The position numbers and the translations under genes are program-made. 64,000 nt of DNA from Tragulus kanchil (Eukaryota; Chordata; Mammalia; Artiodactyla; Tragulidae), in contig JAIOJX010000003.1 in assembly GCA_022376925.1 (NCBI GenBank), forward strand, positions 38,983,874 through 39,047,873, in the 5' to 3' direction. Of this stretch, positions 34,380 to 46,853 are shown one piece after another; within the stretch, counting starts at the first letter, position 1; each line of letters begins with the position of its first letter. Under the pieces are notes generated by a model. The model made no database searches and was not told the DNA's origin. It saw only the letters and a list, made by a program, of their open reading frames with translations.

Positions 34380-35258
34380 AAGCTACCCTAACCTTGCTCG
34401 TGGGTCCATAAACCACATGTATGAGATAGTATCTTGTCACGCAGGATCTTTCCAGTCTGATATGGGGGAAAACTGCCAAATCTTTCTAAAGTTCTCTGCG
34501 TCTTTAATAAATCTATTCTCCTGGGAACTTTGAAAAACTTAAGTCATAGAACTATGTAGCTTACCAAGAGGAATTCCCTTAGCCTCATTTTGAAGCTTCT
34601 GGATTGTCTTGGGCCAACCATGCCAAGTCTTTCCTAAGCCTCTCATTTGCATCAGCACTCACTTCCCAGGATTTCATTGTTTCTGGTACTCTCTGTTTCA
34701 CTATGTTTAGTTTGATGAAGCTGCGCTGAGAAAGACATGCAGTTTAAGGGTATAAAATGTGCTGTCTGTTCGAAGAGCCTGTGGCTCATTAACTTTCTAA
34801 ATCCAGCACCTCGCACAGGCCACGGCATTGGTTAGCACCTAGATCAATATTTGTTGAATGAATAGAAGTGCAGAGAAATGAGTGAGTACTTGAAGGAGAG
34901 GGGGCTTGATTTCGTGGGTAGCTTCCTCTTACCAGTGTTGACATATGGGCACCTGGGGGATGTCTTCCTCTTCTTACCCGCATCGGTCAGAAATATGTCT
35001 CAAGCTTTGGGCAGCTATTCAACTGTATTACCTCAGTTTATCAAGAACTTTTGTGAAATGAATGATATATTCTTCTCTTGATAAGCTTTCAATATTCTTA
35101 GGGTGTTGATGATCTAGGTTGCCTGGATTCTAAAAGTACCTGCGTGAATGTGTTATGTTCTTCATTATCCCATAGATGTTGGGTCTATGTCCTAGAAATC
35201 TTCGATTCCCTGAGGGCCTTCAGAGCTTTAGATTCCTTTTCCAACCCTAAACTACTCT

Positions 35259-35465
35259 GGGCTTCTTTGGTGGCTCAGATAGTAAAGAATCTACCTGGAG
35301 TGTGGGAGACCTGGGTTTGATCCCTGGGTTGGGATAATTTCCTGGAGGAGGGCATGGCAACTCACTCCAGTATTCTTGCCTGGAGAATCCTCATGGACAG
35401 AGGAGCCTGGTAGACTACAGTCCATGGGGTCCCAAAGCGTCTGACACGACTCAGTGACTAAGCAC
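35259..35465 (+). mobile_element. Bov-tA SINE (second copy through duplication 11)
   Basis: Same insertion as 34173-34379. Here 'aaactaccct' follows it and mirrors 'aaactactct' before it, the likely target-site duplication. Confidence 0.92.
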
Positions 35466-35857
35466 AAACTACCCTAACCTTGCTCGTGGGTCCATAAACC
35501 ACATGTATGAGATAGTATCTTGTCACGCAGGATCTTTCCAGTCTGATATGGGGGAAAACTGCCAAATCTTTCTAAAGTTCTCTGCGTCTTTAATAAATCT
35601 ATTCTCCTGGGAACTTTGAAAAACTTAAGTCATAGAACTATGTAGCTTACCAAGAGGAATTCCCTTAGCCTCATTTTGAAGCTTCTGGATTGTCTTGGGC
35701 CAACCATGCCAAGTCTTTCCTAAGCCTCTCATTTGCATCAGCACTCACTTCCCAGGATTTCATTGTTTCTGGTACTCTCTGTTTCACTATGTTTAGTTTG
35801 ATGAAGCTGCGCTGAGAAAGACATGCAGTTTAAGGGCATAAAATGTGCTGTCTGTTC

Positions 35858-38800
35858 AAGATAGTCTATTTAGTTGTATTTGAACAAAGACTTGCAGTGC
35901 TTTACCTCAGAGAAGTTGAGTTGGATAGAAACATGGGTCCCTTTGCCATTTTTCAAGTCCGGATGATGTCCGATGATCTTCGAAATGATAAGAAATATAA
36001 AATAATACAATGATCAGGAGCACAGTGTGTGTAGCTGTGAAGATGAGTGTTAATTTCTGGGTTGGACGCTTGGATAGGTTTCTTCACAGATTCTCATGAG
36101 ATATGTGTATCAAATCAGCTTATTAAAAAGCAACAGAACATGTGGGTGTATCGCCCTAACAGTTGGCTGCTTTTAAACCCTGCAGCTGTTTGAAAGACCT
36201 GAGTGAACTAATTAAATTATGGCTGAGAAGCCTCTCTCTCTGATGGTAGTTAGTACTTGCTATGAATGTCCTTCTTAAGATAATGGTGGCTGGGGAGAGA
36301 GCAATGTGCAAAGAATACAGACAGCTGCGTTTAATTTCAATTTGAAAAAGGAACTAAACACACAAAAATGGCATTGGCATTTACATTCTTGAAAGTTAAA
36401 TGAAGAATTGTAATCTTGGTATGTCATTTCTGAAACTTAGTGAAACTTCCTCTTTTGTTTTACTCTTTGGGACTCTGCCCAATTTTGTATATGGTGGTTA
36501 GTTTAACCGTTTAAATAGATGAATGTTTGGCCTAAGGCTTCTCTGTATTTTAAAGCCCTCTTTAAAAATGATAAAAGATTCTTGTGGTAAAGTTTCTATG
36601 ATATGAAAAAGTGACATGAAAGTGTTAATCATGTTACTTTTTCATATAAACTTCCCATAACTATCTTTTATCATTCAAAAGAACATTTTAAAATATAGAG
36701 AGGCTTTATAGTAAAGCTTATAAAATACATATAAATGAATAAATAGTAAAAAAAAAATCAACTTCCCTTTTAGTTCTATTTTCCTTCAGGAGGTTACAGA
36801 CTGATACACGCCCTTCTAGGCTTAAAAACTTCATCTGTGAGACAGATTTGAGGTGTATATATTTTTCTTATAAAAATTTATACTTAAAAAAAAATTTATA
36901 CTTCTTACAGCAATTTATACTGTTTTGCAACTTGATTTCTTTTTAACTACTAGCTCATGATCTTTTCTCCACATAGATGAGAATTTAATGAACTGAATTT
37001 TCCCTTTTCAGGTTCATAAGAGTATTGTATGTTGGTGTGTATGTAAGAAAGATGTCAGGAAAATGCTAACCCTCCCCAGACGTGTTTCCCTTCTCTGTCC
37101 CTGGCTTACGTAGATGCACCAGTACCTAGAAGTCATTCCGCAGCTGTCAGGTCAATTACATGGCTGTTGGCGGCTTGGAGGAGAAGCAGCAGCTGGTAGA
37201 CAAGCCACCCCGCTTCTGAGCCCAGGAGGACGGACAGCAGATGACATACTTCTGCTATTGTTCCATTTTTAACGACCTGACTTCTTTTTAGGCGTTTCCT
37301 TTTAGCGTCCTAAAAGTGGTTTCAGTGAAGCATTTAAAGAAATGATTTTGGTAAATAAGAGAAGAGAAAAATTACCCACAAATCCTCATTACTCAAGTTA
37401 ATCATTGTTCACTTGTTATAGTTCTGTTTTCCATGCCTTATATTTCATTTTGCCATATTTTTTCCATGCCTTCTCTTAAATGTGATAGTGAAAAGAGCAC
37501 TTTATTTCTGTGACCTTTCTCCCCCAAACCCCAAAATAACTATGTGAAAACAAATCAGGAAAGTCCCAATTAAGGAACATTTTACAAAATGACTTAAAGT
37601 ATGTCTCAAAACTGTCAAGGTCATCAATAACATGTTTGTGATATTGTCACAGCTAAGTGGAGCTTAAGGAAACATGACGACCGAATATGTTATGAGATCT
37701 TGGAACAGAAAAGGACGTTTGAGAAAAGCTAGGACCTCAGAATAAAGCACATATTCATATAAACTTCCCATAACTATCTTTTATCATTCAAAAGAACATT
37801 TTAAAATATAGAGAGGCTTTATAGTAAAGCTTATAAAATACATATAAATGAATAAATAGTAAAAAAAAAAATCAACTTCCCTTTTAGTTCTCTTTTCCTT
37901 CAGGAGGTTACAGACTGATACACACCCTTCTAGGCTTAAAAACTTCATCTGTGAGACAGATTTGAAGTGTATATATTTTTCTTATAAAAATTTATACTTA
38001 AAAAAAATTTATACTTCTTACAGCAATTTATACTGTTTTGCAACTTGATTTCTTTTTAACTACTAGCTCATGATCTTTTCTCCACATAGATGAGAATTTA
38101 ATGAACTGAATTTTCCCTTTTCAGGTTCATAAGAGTATTGTATGTTGGTGTGTATGTAAGAAAGATGTCAGGAAAATGCTAACCCTCCCCAGACGTGTTT
38201 CCCTTCTCTGTCCCTGGCTTACGTAGATGCACCAGTACCTAGAAGTCATTCCGCAGCTGTCAGGTCAATTACATGGCTGTTGGCGGCTTGGAGGAGAAGC
38301 AGCAGCTGGTAGACAAGCCACCCCGCTTCTGAGCCCAGGAGGACGGACAGCAGATGACATACTTCTGCTATTGTTCCATTTTTAACGACCTGACTTCTTT
38401 TTAGGCGTTTCCTTTTAGCGTCCTAAAAGTGGTTTCAGTGAAGCATTTAAAGAAATGATTTTGGTAAATAAGAGAAGAGAAAAATTACCCACAAATCCTC
38501 ATTACTCAAGTTAATCATTGTTCACTTGTTATAGTTCTGTTTTCCATGCCTTATATTTCATTTTGCCATATTTTTTCCATGCCTTCTCTTAAATGTGATA
38601 GTGAAAAGAGCACTTTATTTCTGTGACCTTTCTCCCCCAAACCCCAAAATAACTATGTGAAAACAAATCAGGAAAGTCCCAATTAAGGAACATTTTACAA
38701 AATGACTTAAAGTATGTCTCAAAACTGTCAAGGTCATCAATAACATGTTTGTGATATTGTCACAGCTAAGTGGAGCTTAAGGAAACATGACGACCGAATA

Positions 38801-39297
38801 TGTTATGAGATCTTGGAACAGAAAAGGACGTTTGAGAAAAGCTAAGGACCTCAGAATAAAGCACAGACTTTATGGATCATTGTGGGCTGATTAGTTGTGA
38901 TAAATGCACCATGCTAGAGAAAGATGTTAGCAATAGGAGAAATCGGGATTGAATTAAATGGAAAGTCTTCCTATTACCCTGACATCTTTTCTATAAATCT
39001 AAAACTATTCTAAAATAAAACAAAAATGTTATGTTATAATAATACCATGTATACAGTTTTATATTCTACTTTTTATTATTATGTTTCATTTTCAAAAATT
39101 AATAATTGTTTATTATTTATCAGAATGAATATACAGTAATTCATCTGTTTTTCATGTGAGATATGTATGTCATAAATTATTTCTAATAGTAGTGCTCTGA
39201 TGAATGACTGTATCGTTTATTTGTACCCTTGTTCTAAAAGGGTTTTTAAAAAAATTTTAAAAGTATTTAAGAAGAATTTAATAATTTTCAGAAGTAT
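35858..39297. other. Repeat-poor single-copy stretch
   Basis: No SINE or LINE recognised over about 3.4 kb (2.3 kb after removing duplication 12). A less AT-rich block at 37070-37330 stands out from its surroundings. No coding exon could be supported. Confidence 0.5.
36641..38865 (+). repeat. Direct duplication 12: 36641-37751 and 37754-38865
   Basis: Offset 1113 bp, 2-bp spacer, almost identical. Differences are A-run lengths, 'gctagg' versus 'gctaagg' and 'ttgaggtg' versus 'ttgaagtg'. Confidence 0.95.
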
Positions 39298-39604
39298 TTC
39301 TGTATTTAATTTGGGGTGGTGGTGGATAGATTCCTGAAAGTGGAGTTAAAAAGTGAAAAAGTCAAGTTGTATGAAGGAATTAAATATTTTGCCCAGTTGT
39401 TTTACTGAAAGCCTATTCTTATTTATAGTTATATCATTAATGCCTCATTTTACTGGGTCATCTCCATCTCTGTGTATACTCTTTTTTTAAATAGTCTTTC
39501 CCAAAACTAACATCTTCTTGATTTAATCTGTATTTATTTATTTTTCAATTAAACATCTCTCCCTTATCTTTATTTTGCTATATCTCATAAGAATTATCTG
39601 TTCA

Positions 39605-40426
39605 TGATTAAAAAGTGGGCAGAAGATCTGAATAGACATTTTTTTTTAAAGAAGATATGCAGATGGCCAACAGGCACATGAAAAGATGCTCAACATCACT
39701 CATCATCAAAGAAGTGCAAATCAAAACCACAATAATAAGATAGTACCTCACACCTGTCAGAATGTCTGTCATCAAAAAGGGCACAAATGTTGGCAAGGCT
39801 GTGGAGAAAAGGGAACCCATACACTGTTGGTTTGAAAAACATTATGGATGTTTCTTAAAACATTTAAAGTAGAACAACCATATGATCTAGGAATTCTGTG
39901 ATTGGACACATGTCTGAAGAAAATAAAAACAGTAATTCAAAAAGATACATGTGCCCCAATGTTCCTAGCAGCCTTGTTTACAATAGCCAAGCCATGGGAG
40001 CTACCTACGTGTCTATTAGCAGATGAATGAATCATACGTAGTGGAATACTACTCAGCCTTAAAAGAGAGTGAAATTCTGCCATTTGCAGCAACATGGCTG
40101 GACCTAGACGGTGTTATGCTTAGTGAAGTAAGTCATACAGAGAAAGACAAATATTGTTATCACTTATATGTGGAATATCATAGATGAAGCAAATGAATGA
40201 ATATAACTGAAACCAAAACAGACTCACAGAGAGGAGAAACTAGTGGTTACTAGTTGGGAGAGAGAAAGGGAAAGAGGCAAGATAGGAGTATGATAGGGAG
40301 GCACAGACTACTAGGTATAAAATAAATAAGCTACAGGAATCTATTGTAGCGCACAGGGAAATGTTTTGAGTATAAACTATAAAAATATTGAATCATAATT
40401 TAAGAAAAATATCTAAATCAGTATAC
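39605..40426 (+). mobile_element. L1 ORF2 C-terminal and 3' end
   Basis: Landmarks 'agatatgcagatggccaaca', 'ggcacatgaaaagatgctca', 'agtgcaaatcaaaaccacaa', 'ggcaaggctgtggagaaaag', 'gtggaatactactcagcctt', 'acatggctggacctagacgg', 'gagagaaagggaaagaggca' follow ruminant L1. No intact frame. The true 3' end lies in the copies at 40723-41582 and 42241-42645. Confidence 0.9.
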
Positions 40427-40722
40427 TTCTGTATTTAATTTGGGGTGGTGGTGGATAGATTCCTGAAAGGGGTAAATAGTCAAGTTGTATGAAGGAATTA
40501 AATATTTTGCCCAGTTGTTTTACTGAAAGCCTATTCTTATTTATAGTTATATCATTAATGCCTCATTTTACTGGGTCATCTCCATCTCTGTGTATACTCT
40601 TTTTTTAAATAGTCTTTCCCAAAACTAACATCTTCTTGATTTAATCTGTATTTATTTATTTTTCAATTAAACATCTCTCCCTTATCTTTATTTTGCTATA
40701 TCTCATAAGAATTATCTGTTCA

Positions 40723-41582
40723 TGATTAAAAAGTGGACAGAAGATCTGAATAGACATTTTTTTAAAGAAGATATGCAGATGGCCAACAGGCACATGAAAA
40801 GATGCTCAACATCACTCATCATCAAAGAAGTGCAAATCAAAACCACAATAATAAGATAGTACCTCACACCTGTCAGAATGTCTGTCATCAAAAAGGGCAC
40901 AAATGTTGGCAAGGCTGTGGAGAAAAGGGAACCCATACACTGTTGGTTTGAAAAACATTATGGATGTTTCTTAAAACATTTAAAGTAGAACAACCATATG
41001 ATCTAGGAATTCTGTGATTGGACACATGTCTGAAGAAAATAAAAACAGTAATTCAAAAGATACATGTGCCCCAATGTTCCTAGCAGCCTTGTTTACAATA
41101 GCCAAGCCATGGGAGCTACCTACGTGTCTATTAGCAGATGAATGAATCATACGTAGTGGAATACTACTCAGCCTTAAAAGAGAGTGAAATTCTGCCATTT
41201 GCAGCAACATGGCTGGACCTAGACGGTGTTATGCTTAGTGAAGTAAGTCATACAGAGAAAGACAAATATTGTTATCACTTATATGTGGAATATCATAGAT
41301 GAAGCAAATGAATGAATATAACTGAAACCAAAACAGACTCACAGAGAGGAGAAACTAGTGGTTACTAGTTGGGAGAGAGAAAGGGAAAGAGGCAAGATAG
41401 GAGTATGATAGGGAGGCACAGACTACTAGGTATAAAATAAATAAGCTACAGGAATCTATTGTAGCGCACAGGGAAATGTAGTCAATATTTTATAGCAATT
41501 TAAATGGAGTATAAACTATAAAAATATTGAATCATAATGTTACACACCTGAAACTAATATCATAGCAAATCAAGTATACTTC
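40723..41582 (+). mobile_element. L1 3' end (second copy through duplication 13)
   Basis: Same element as 39605-40426, now with the complete end 'tacacacctgaaactaatat', 'aaatcaagtatacttcag'. Confidence 0.9.
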
Positions 41583-41587
41583 AGTAA

Positions 41588-41971
41588 GTAAGAATTGATG
41601 TTTTTGACCTGTGGTGCTGGAGGAGACTCTTGAGAGTCCCTTGGACTGCAAGGAGATCAAACCAGTCAATCTTAAAGGAAATCAACTCTAAACAGTCATT
41701 GGAAGGACTCATGCTGAAGCTGAAGCTCCAATATTTTGACCACCTGATGCGAAGAGAGAACTCGTTGAAAAAGACCCTGATGCGGGGAAAAATAAAAGGC
41801 AGAAGGAGAAGGGAACAGCAGAGGACAAGATGGTTGGATGGCATCACCAGCTCAATGGACATGAGTTTGAGCAAACGACAGGAAAAGGTGAAGGACAGGG
41901 AGGCCTAGTGTGCCACAGTGCCTGGTGTTGCAAAGAGCCAGACACGACTGAGCGACTGAACTGAACTGATG
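41588..41971 (+). mobile_element. BovB (RTE) 3' end
   Basis: Starts 'aagaattgatgtttttgacc', encodes the BovB reverse-transcriptase tail (RVPWTARRSNQSILKEIN, LEGLMLKLKLQYF, RWLDGITSSMDMSLS) over an open stretch of 92 residues and ends 'cgactgaactgaactgat'. Flanked by 'cttcagtaa' at 41579-41587 and 41972-41980. 5'-truncated, not functional. Confidence 0.92.
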
Positions 41972-42654
41972 CTTCAGTAAAAAAAGAAATGACCATTCAT
42001 ATATTTTGTTCCACATGAATATGTGTTTTTCTTGTCAATTTGTTTGAGTTCTTCAAATAGTAAGCACAACAAATTTAACAGGAAACACAAAAAGATGCAG
42101 TAATGGGTTCTTTTATAATGATGTCGTAGTATACCTAGGAAGGGGAAAAAGTGTAAGTTCCCAGGATAAAGTTTAATGCCATTGAAATTTGTATCATAAT
42201 AGATACAGAAGTGATAGTAAGTACGGGAAACAACAAATTCTTAAAGAGAGTGAAATTCTGCCATTTGCAGCAACATGGCTGGACCTAGACGGTGTTATGC
42301 TTAGTGAAGTAAGTCATACAGAGAAAGACAAATATTGTTATCACTTATATGTGGAATATCATAGATGAAGCAAATGAATGAATATAACTGAAACCAAAAC
42401 AGACTCACAGAGAGGAGAAACTAGTGGTTACTAGTTGGGAGAGAGAAAGGGAAAGAGGCAAGATAGGAGTATGATAGGGAGGCACAGACTACTAGGTATA
42501 AAATAAATAAGCTACAGGAATCTATTGTAGCGCACAGGGAAATGTAGTCAATATTTTATAGCAATTTAAATGGAGTATAAACTATAAAAATATTGAATCA
42601 TAATGTTACACACCTGAAACTAATATCATAGCAAATCAAGTATACTTCAGTAAG

Positions 42655-43037
42655 TAAGAATTGATGTTTTTGACCTGTGGTGCTGGAGGAGACTCTTGAG
42701 AGTCCCTTGGACAGCAAGGAGATCAAACCAGTCAATCTTAAAGGAAATCAACTCTAAACAGTCATTGGAAGGACTCATGCTGAAGCTGAAGCTCCAATAT
42801 TTTGACCACCTGATGCGAAGAGAGAACTCGTTGAAAAAGACCCTGATGCGGGGAAAAATAAAAGGCAGAAGGAGAAGGGAACAGCAGAGGACAAGATGGT
42901 TGGATGGCATCACCAGCTCAATGGACATGAGTTTGAGCAAACGACAGGAAAAGGTGAAGGACAGGGAGGCCTAGTGTGCCACAGTGCCTGGTGTTGCAAA
43001 GAGCCAGACACGACTGAGCGACTGAACTGAACTGATG
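42655..43037 (+). mobile_element. BovB 3' end (second copy through duplication 14)
   Basis: Same insertion as 41588-41971, encoding the same peptide fragment. Confidence 0.92.
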
Positions 43038-43200
43038 CTTCAGTAAAAAAAGAAATGACCATTCATATATTTTGTTCCACATGAATATGTGTTTTTCTTG
43101 TCAATTTGTTTGAGTTCTTCAAATAGTAAGCACAACAAATTTAACAGGAAACACAAAAAGATGCAGTAATGGGTTCTTTTATAATGATGTCGTAGTATAC

Positions 43201-45362
43201 CTAGGAAGGAGAAAAAGTGTAAGTTCCCAGGATAAAGTTTAATGCCATTGAAATTTGTATCATAATAGATACAGAAGTGATAGTAAGTAATCAAATGAGG
43301 TTGTAAATCTCAAACAGTGTTGTATATTAATTACATCTCAACAAACCTAGAGGGAAAAAACCAACTAATCATAAGTAGTAAATTGTCTTCTTGATATGTA
43401 TATGCATTAGTTATTTTGGAACAGCATGTGAATTTTGAAAATGTTGGAGTATTTAGCAAAATTATTTATACTTGTCTTTATTCATTTAAGTATCTACTAG
43501 ATCAAAATTAGTAGGAGCTTAATGAATTGTGACTGTATGGTAATATGTCCAAAAAAAAAAAAATCCCACAAAACCCTCACAGTCATTCAGAATGTATTTA
43601 AGCAATATAAGTAACGTAGATCATAGTAAAAACATTTTGTTTAGCAATGATAAAAGCAGTTGTTAGCAAACAGTTTTATGACTACTCGTGAAGTTAGAAC
43701 TAATCATTATTTTCATGCTGCTTCTTCCACCAAAGAACCCATCCATTTTTCTCTCTGAAAAATAGTGATGATATGAAGCTGAGGATGTGGTGGAAGAGGA
43801 GGAATTAAAAATGTATTGACTCTGATCTATGATACCTGCTTGGGTACAGGAGTAGGTCATCACCCATGGGTGAAAGGCAGTTCAGTCTTCTGGTTTGCTT
43901 TATTTTGGACCTGCATGCCTGCAGCGGCCGCTAAGAGAGGAGCCCTGGAGCCTGGGAGCTGTGTGTTCTTTCCTCATGACTGCAAATGCCAGATCTTCTG
44001 TGGCACTGGGCTGTGCACCTCATTCACCCAGGCCCTGTGGCTGGCAGGCTTCACACCTGCCTCTGATTTTGGCTGGAGACAGAAGTTCAGACGCCTTGTG
44101 TGTGTGTACCTTTATCTCTCCATGAGTTTCGTGTTTCTCTTTTCTGATTAGGAAGTATGTGTTTTTAGGTATAAAGCCTTCCTGTGTCTCTTTCTCACTT
44201 TTACATTTTTTATGTGTAAGTCTTATGCTTTATCCTGTATTCATCTGAATTAAAATTCATGTCCAAAATGGTTTATAGAAATCTAGGAAGGGAAAAGTGT
44301 AAGTTCCCAGGATAAAGTTTAATGCCATTGAAATTTGTATCATAATAGATACAGAAGTGATAGTAAGTAATCAAATGAGGTTGTAAATCTCAAACAGTGT
44401 TGTATATTAATTACATCTCAACAAACCTAGAGGGAAAAAATCAACTAATCATAAGTAGTAAATTGTCTTCTTGATATGTATATGCATTAGTTATTTTGGA
44501 ACAGCATGTGAATTTTGAAAATGTTGGAGTATTTAGCAAAATTATTTATACTTGTCTTTATTCATTTAAGTATCTACTAGATCAAAACTAGTAGGAGCTT
44601 AATGAATTGTGACCGTATGGTAATATGTCCAAAAAAAAAAAAAAATCCCACAAAACCCTCACAGTCATTCAGAATGTATTTAAGCAATATAAGTAACGTA
44701 GATCATAGTAAAAACATTTTGTTTAGCAATGATAAAAGCAGTTGTTAGCAAACAGTTTTATGACTACTCGTGAAGTTAGAACTAATCATTATTTTCATGC
44801 TGCTTCTCCCACCAAAGAACCCATCCGTTTTTCTCTCTGAAAAATAGTGATGATGTGAAGCTGAGGATGTGGTGGAAGAGGAGGAATTAAAAATGTGTTG
44901 ACTCTGATCTATGATACCTGCCTGGGTACAGGAGTAGGTCGTCACCCATGGGTGAAAGGCAGTTCAGTCTTCTGGTTTGCTTTATTTTGGACCTGCCTGC
45001 AGCGGCCCCTAAGAGAGGAACCCTGGAGCCTGGGAGCTGTGTGTTCTTTCCTCATGACTGCAAATGCCAGATCTTCTGTGGCACTGGGCTGTGCACTTCA
45101 TTCACCCAGGCCCTGTGGCTGGCAGGCTTCACACCTGCCTCTGATTTTGGCTGGAGACAGAAGTTCAGACGCCTTGTGTGTGTGTACCTTTATCTCTCCG
45201 TGAGTTTCGTGTTTCTCTTTTGTGATTAGGAAGTATGTGTTTTTAGGTATAAAGCCTTCCTGTGTCTCTTTCTCACTTTTACATTTTTTATGTGTAAGTC
45301 TTATGCTTTATCCTGTATTCATCTGAATTAAAATTCATATCCAAAATGGTTTATAGAAATCT
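43201..45362 (+). repeat. Direct duplication 15: 43201-44284 and 44283-45362
   Basis: Offset about 1082 bp, no spacer. Several substitutions and short indels, for example 'tgcatgcctgcagcggccg' versus 'tgcctgcagcggccc'. The first 90 bp also occur at 42134-42223. A frame of about 100 residues (43816-44151) is changed by an indel in the second copy, which argues against coding. Confidence 0.95.
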
Positions 45363-45557
45363 TTCCATCTCAGATAAGAATATTTTGTGTGTGAGTATGT
45401 ATTCACTAAGGAGTGGAAGACCACATGGAAAATGGTTTCTAAAGTTAAAGTTTTAGGTACCAAATAAAATACATAGAATCAGGTAGGCAGATGACCTTTT
45501 AAATGGGGAATGTGATCAGAAAGTTTACGTTTAAATGTTTTATCCTTTTCTTTGCAG

Positions 45558-45707
45558 CTACTACCCGAGGAAAGAGGCATTTTATTAGAGCAGAGTCATT
45601 ATTACACCATGGCTATTACTTATCTTGAAGGAATGGTGAAGTGCATTCAACAGTGGAGCATTTTCCATTCAAAAATTCAATTTTTGAATTTTTCAACAAA
45701 AGCTTAA
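45558..45707 (+). CDS. Candidate terminal or alternative exon, unknown gene
   Basis: A pyrimidine-rich tract ending TTCTTTGCAG (45548-45557) is a strong 3' splice site. Directly after it a frame stays open for 49 codons to TAA at 45705-45707, starting LLPEERGILLEQSHYYTMAI and going on through TYLEGMVKCIQQW. The other two frames stop after 9 and 23 codons. The composition is protein-like, not repeat-derived. A donor-like ATG|GTGAAG at 45635/45636 would give a 78-nt in-phase exon instead. An AATAAA lies about 630 bp downstream (46333). I do not recognise the protein. No upstream exon was found in the window, so this is inference from splice signal and open frame. Confidence 0.4.
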   Translation, partial: LLPEERGILLEQSHYYTMAITYLEGMVKCIQQWSIFHSKIQFLNFSTKA

Positions 45708-46703
45708 GTGAAGCTGTACATCTGGGGAGAATGGGCACCTCTGCAGTCTGCTACAAGCTCTAAATTACTTTGAAGCCTTGCTATATATTAAGAATTAATG
45801 CAGATTTTAGTCTATTTTATAATATATCTTGTTTATTTTAATATGAAATTGTTTTAAATGGCTTACTAGTAAAATTATTTAACTCTTTCCCTCCAATCTA
45901 GAAGTAGGAATGGTTCTGCTCGAATGCATGCTGTGTATATATCCTTGACTTTGAGACCCCCTTGACTGTTATACATCTGACAGAATATCCAACAGAATGG
46001 TTTAAATAGCTTTGTAAGAGGTAGAAGATGAACGATTCAAGATCTACATGTTTTAGAAGGTGTTCATCTGAATTTTTATGTAAAGTGCCCATTTGAGCAA
46101 AAGTCTATAGGTTTTCATGATTTGAGGAACGTCTTCCTGCTTCATTGTCCCTTTCATAAACTTATTCATTAATTTGACAAATAGTCTAGTTGCCAGGACT
46201 GAAAAAGCATTGTCTTACAATGTAATTTTTCTTATGACTTTCTGGTTCTACAGACACGTTCTAAAAGTAGTTTGAATCTGTTGCCTTTGCTTTCCCGTGG
46301 TTAAAAAAAGAGAAAGAAATGCAAAAAGCCAAAATAAAAACATCTCCCTTAATCTGGCAAAAATGTGCTGCATTCTGTGGGTGAGATATATAGAATTAAC
46401 AAAAAAGTAAGTCTTTCTTCACTTTTACATTTTTTATGTGTAAGTCTTATGCTTTATCCTGTATTCATCTGAATTAAAATTCATGTCCAAAATGGTTTAT
46501 AGAAATCTTTCCATCTCAGATTAGAATATTTTGTGTGTGAGTATGTGTTCACTAAGGAGTGGAAGACCACATGGAAAATGGTTTCTAAAGTTAAAGTTTT
46601 AGGTACCAAATAAAATACATAGAATCAGGTAGGCAGATGACCTTTTAAATGGGGAATGTGATCAGAAAGTTTACGTTTAAATGTTTTATCCTTTTCTTTG
46701 CAG

Positions 46704-46853
46704 CTACTACCCGAGGAAAGAGGCATTTTATTAGAGCAGAGTCATTATTACACCATGGCTATTACTTATCTTGAAGGAATGGTGAAGTGCATTCAACAGT
46801 GGAGCATTTTCCATTCAAAAATTCAATTTTTGAATTTTTCAACAAAAGCTTAA
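46704..46853 (+). CDS. Candidate exon, second copy through duplication 16
   Basis: Same acceptor, frame and stop as 45558-45707, with no base changes in the open frame. It is probably the same genomic exon counted twice. An AATAAA lies at 47479-47484. Confidence 0.35.
   Translation, partial: LLPEERGILLEQSHYYTMAITYLEGMVKCIQQWSIFHSKIQFLNFSTKA

Larger units (their letters stand above)
33686..35857 (+). repeat. Direct duplication 11: 33686-34771 and 34772-35857
   Basis: Offset 1086 bp, equal copy lengths, no spacer. A handful of substitutions ('gtgactgcttg' versus 'gtgagtacttg', 'gatagcaaag' versus 'gatagtaaag'). Confidence 0.95.
39298..41582 (+). repeat. Direct duplication 13: 39298-40429 and 40427-41582
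   Basis: Offset 1129 bp, no spacer. The last 60-70 bp of copy 1 (about 40363-40429) are a collapsed, error-filled version of 41487-41582, and the first bases of copy 2 (40467-40480) are shortened too. Both inner ends are therefore damaged. Confidence 0.95.
41174..43289 (+). repeat. Direct duplication 14: 41174-42223 and 42241-43289
   Basis: Offset 1067 bp, 17-bp spacer ('cgggaaacaacaaattc'). Nearly identical; one substitution is 'ggactgcaagg' versus 'ggacagcaagg'. It overlaps duplication 13, so the L1 end is present three times. Confidence 0.95.

Noticed and set aside
37142..37260. Possible exon after 'cattccgcag' in the less AT-rich block
   Set aside because: The upstream tract is not pyrimidine-rich enough, and no frame has a donor at a sensible place.
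41630..41908. A 92-residue protein-coding gene present in two copies
   Set aside because: It is the end of the BovB reverse transcriptase in a 5'-truncated element, doubled by duplication 14.
43917..43932. Cloning-site remnant (PstI/NotI-like 'ctgcagcggccgc')
   Set aside because: The other copy reads 'ctgcagcggcccc' with matching genomic flanks, so a single substitution explains it.
43816..44151. 111-residue frame in the repeat-poor region
   Set aside because: An indel changes the frame between the two copies of duplication 15, and there is no splice or start context. Kept as single-copy sequence.
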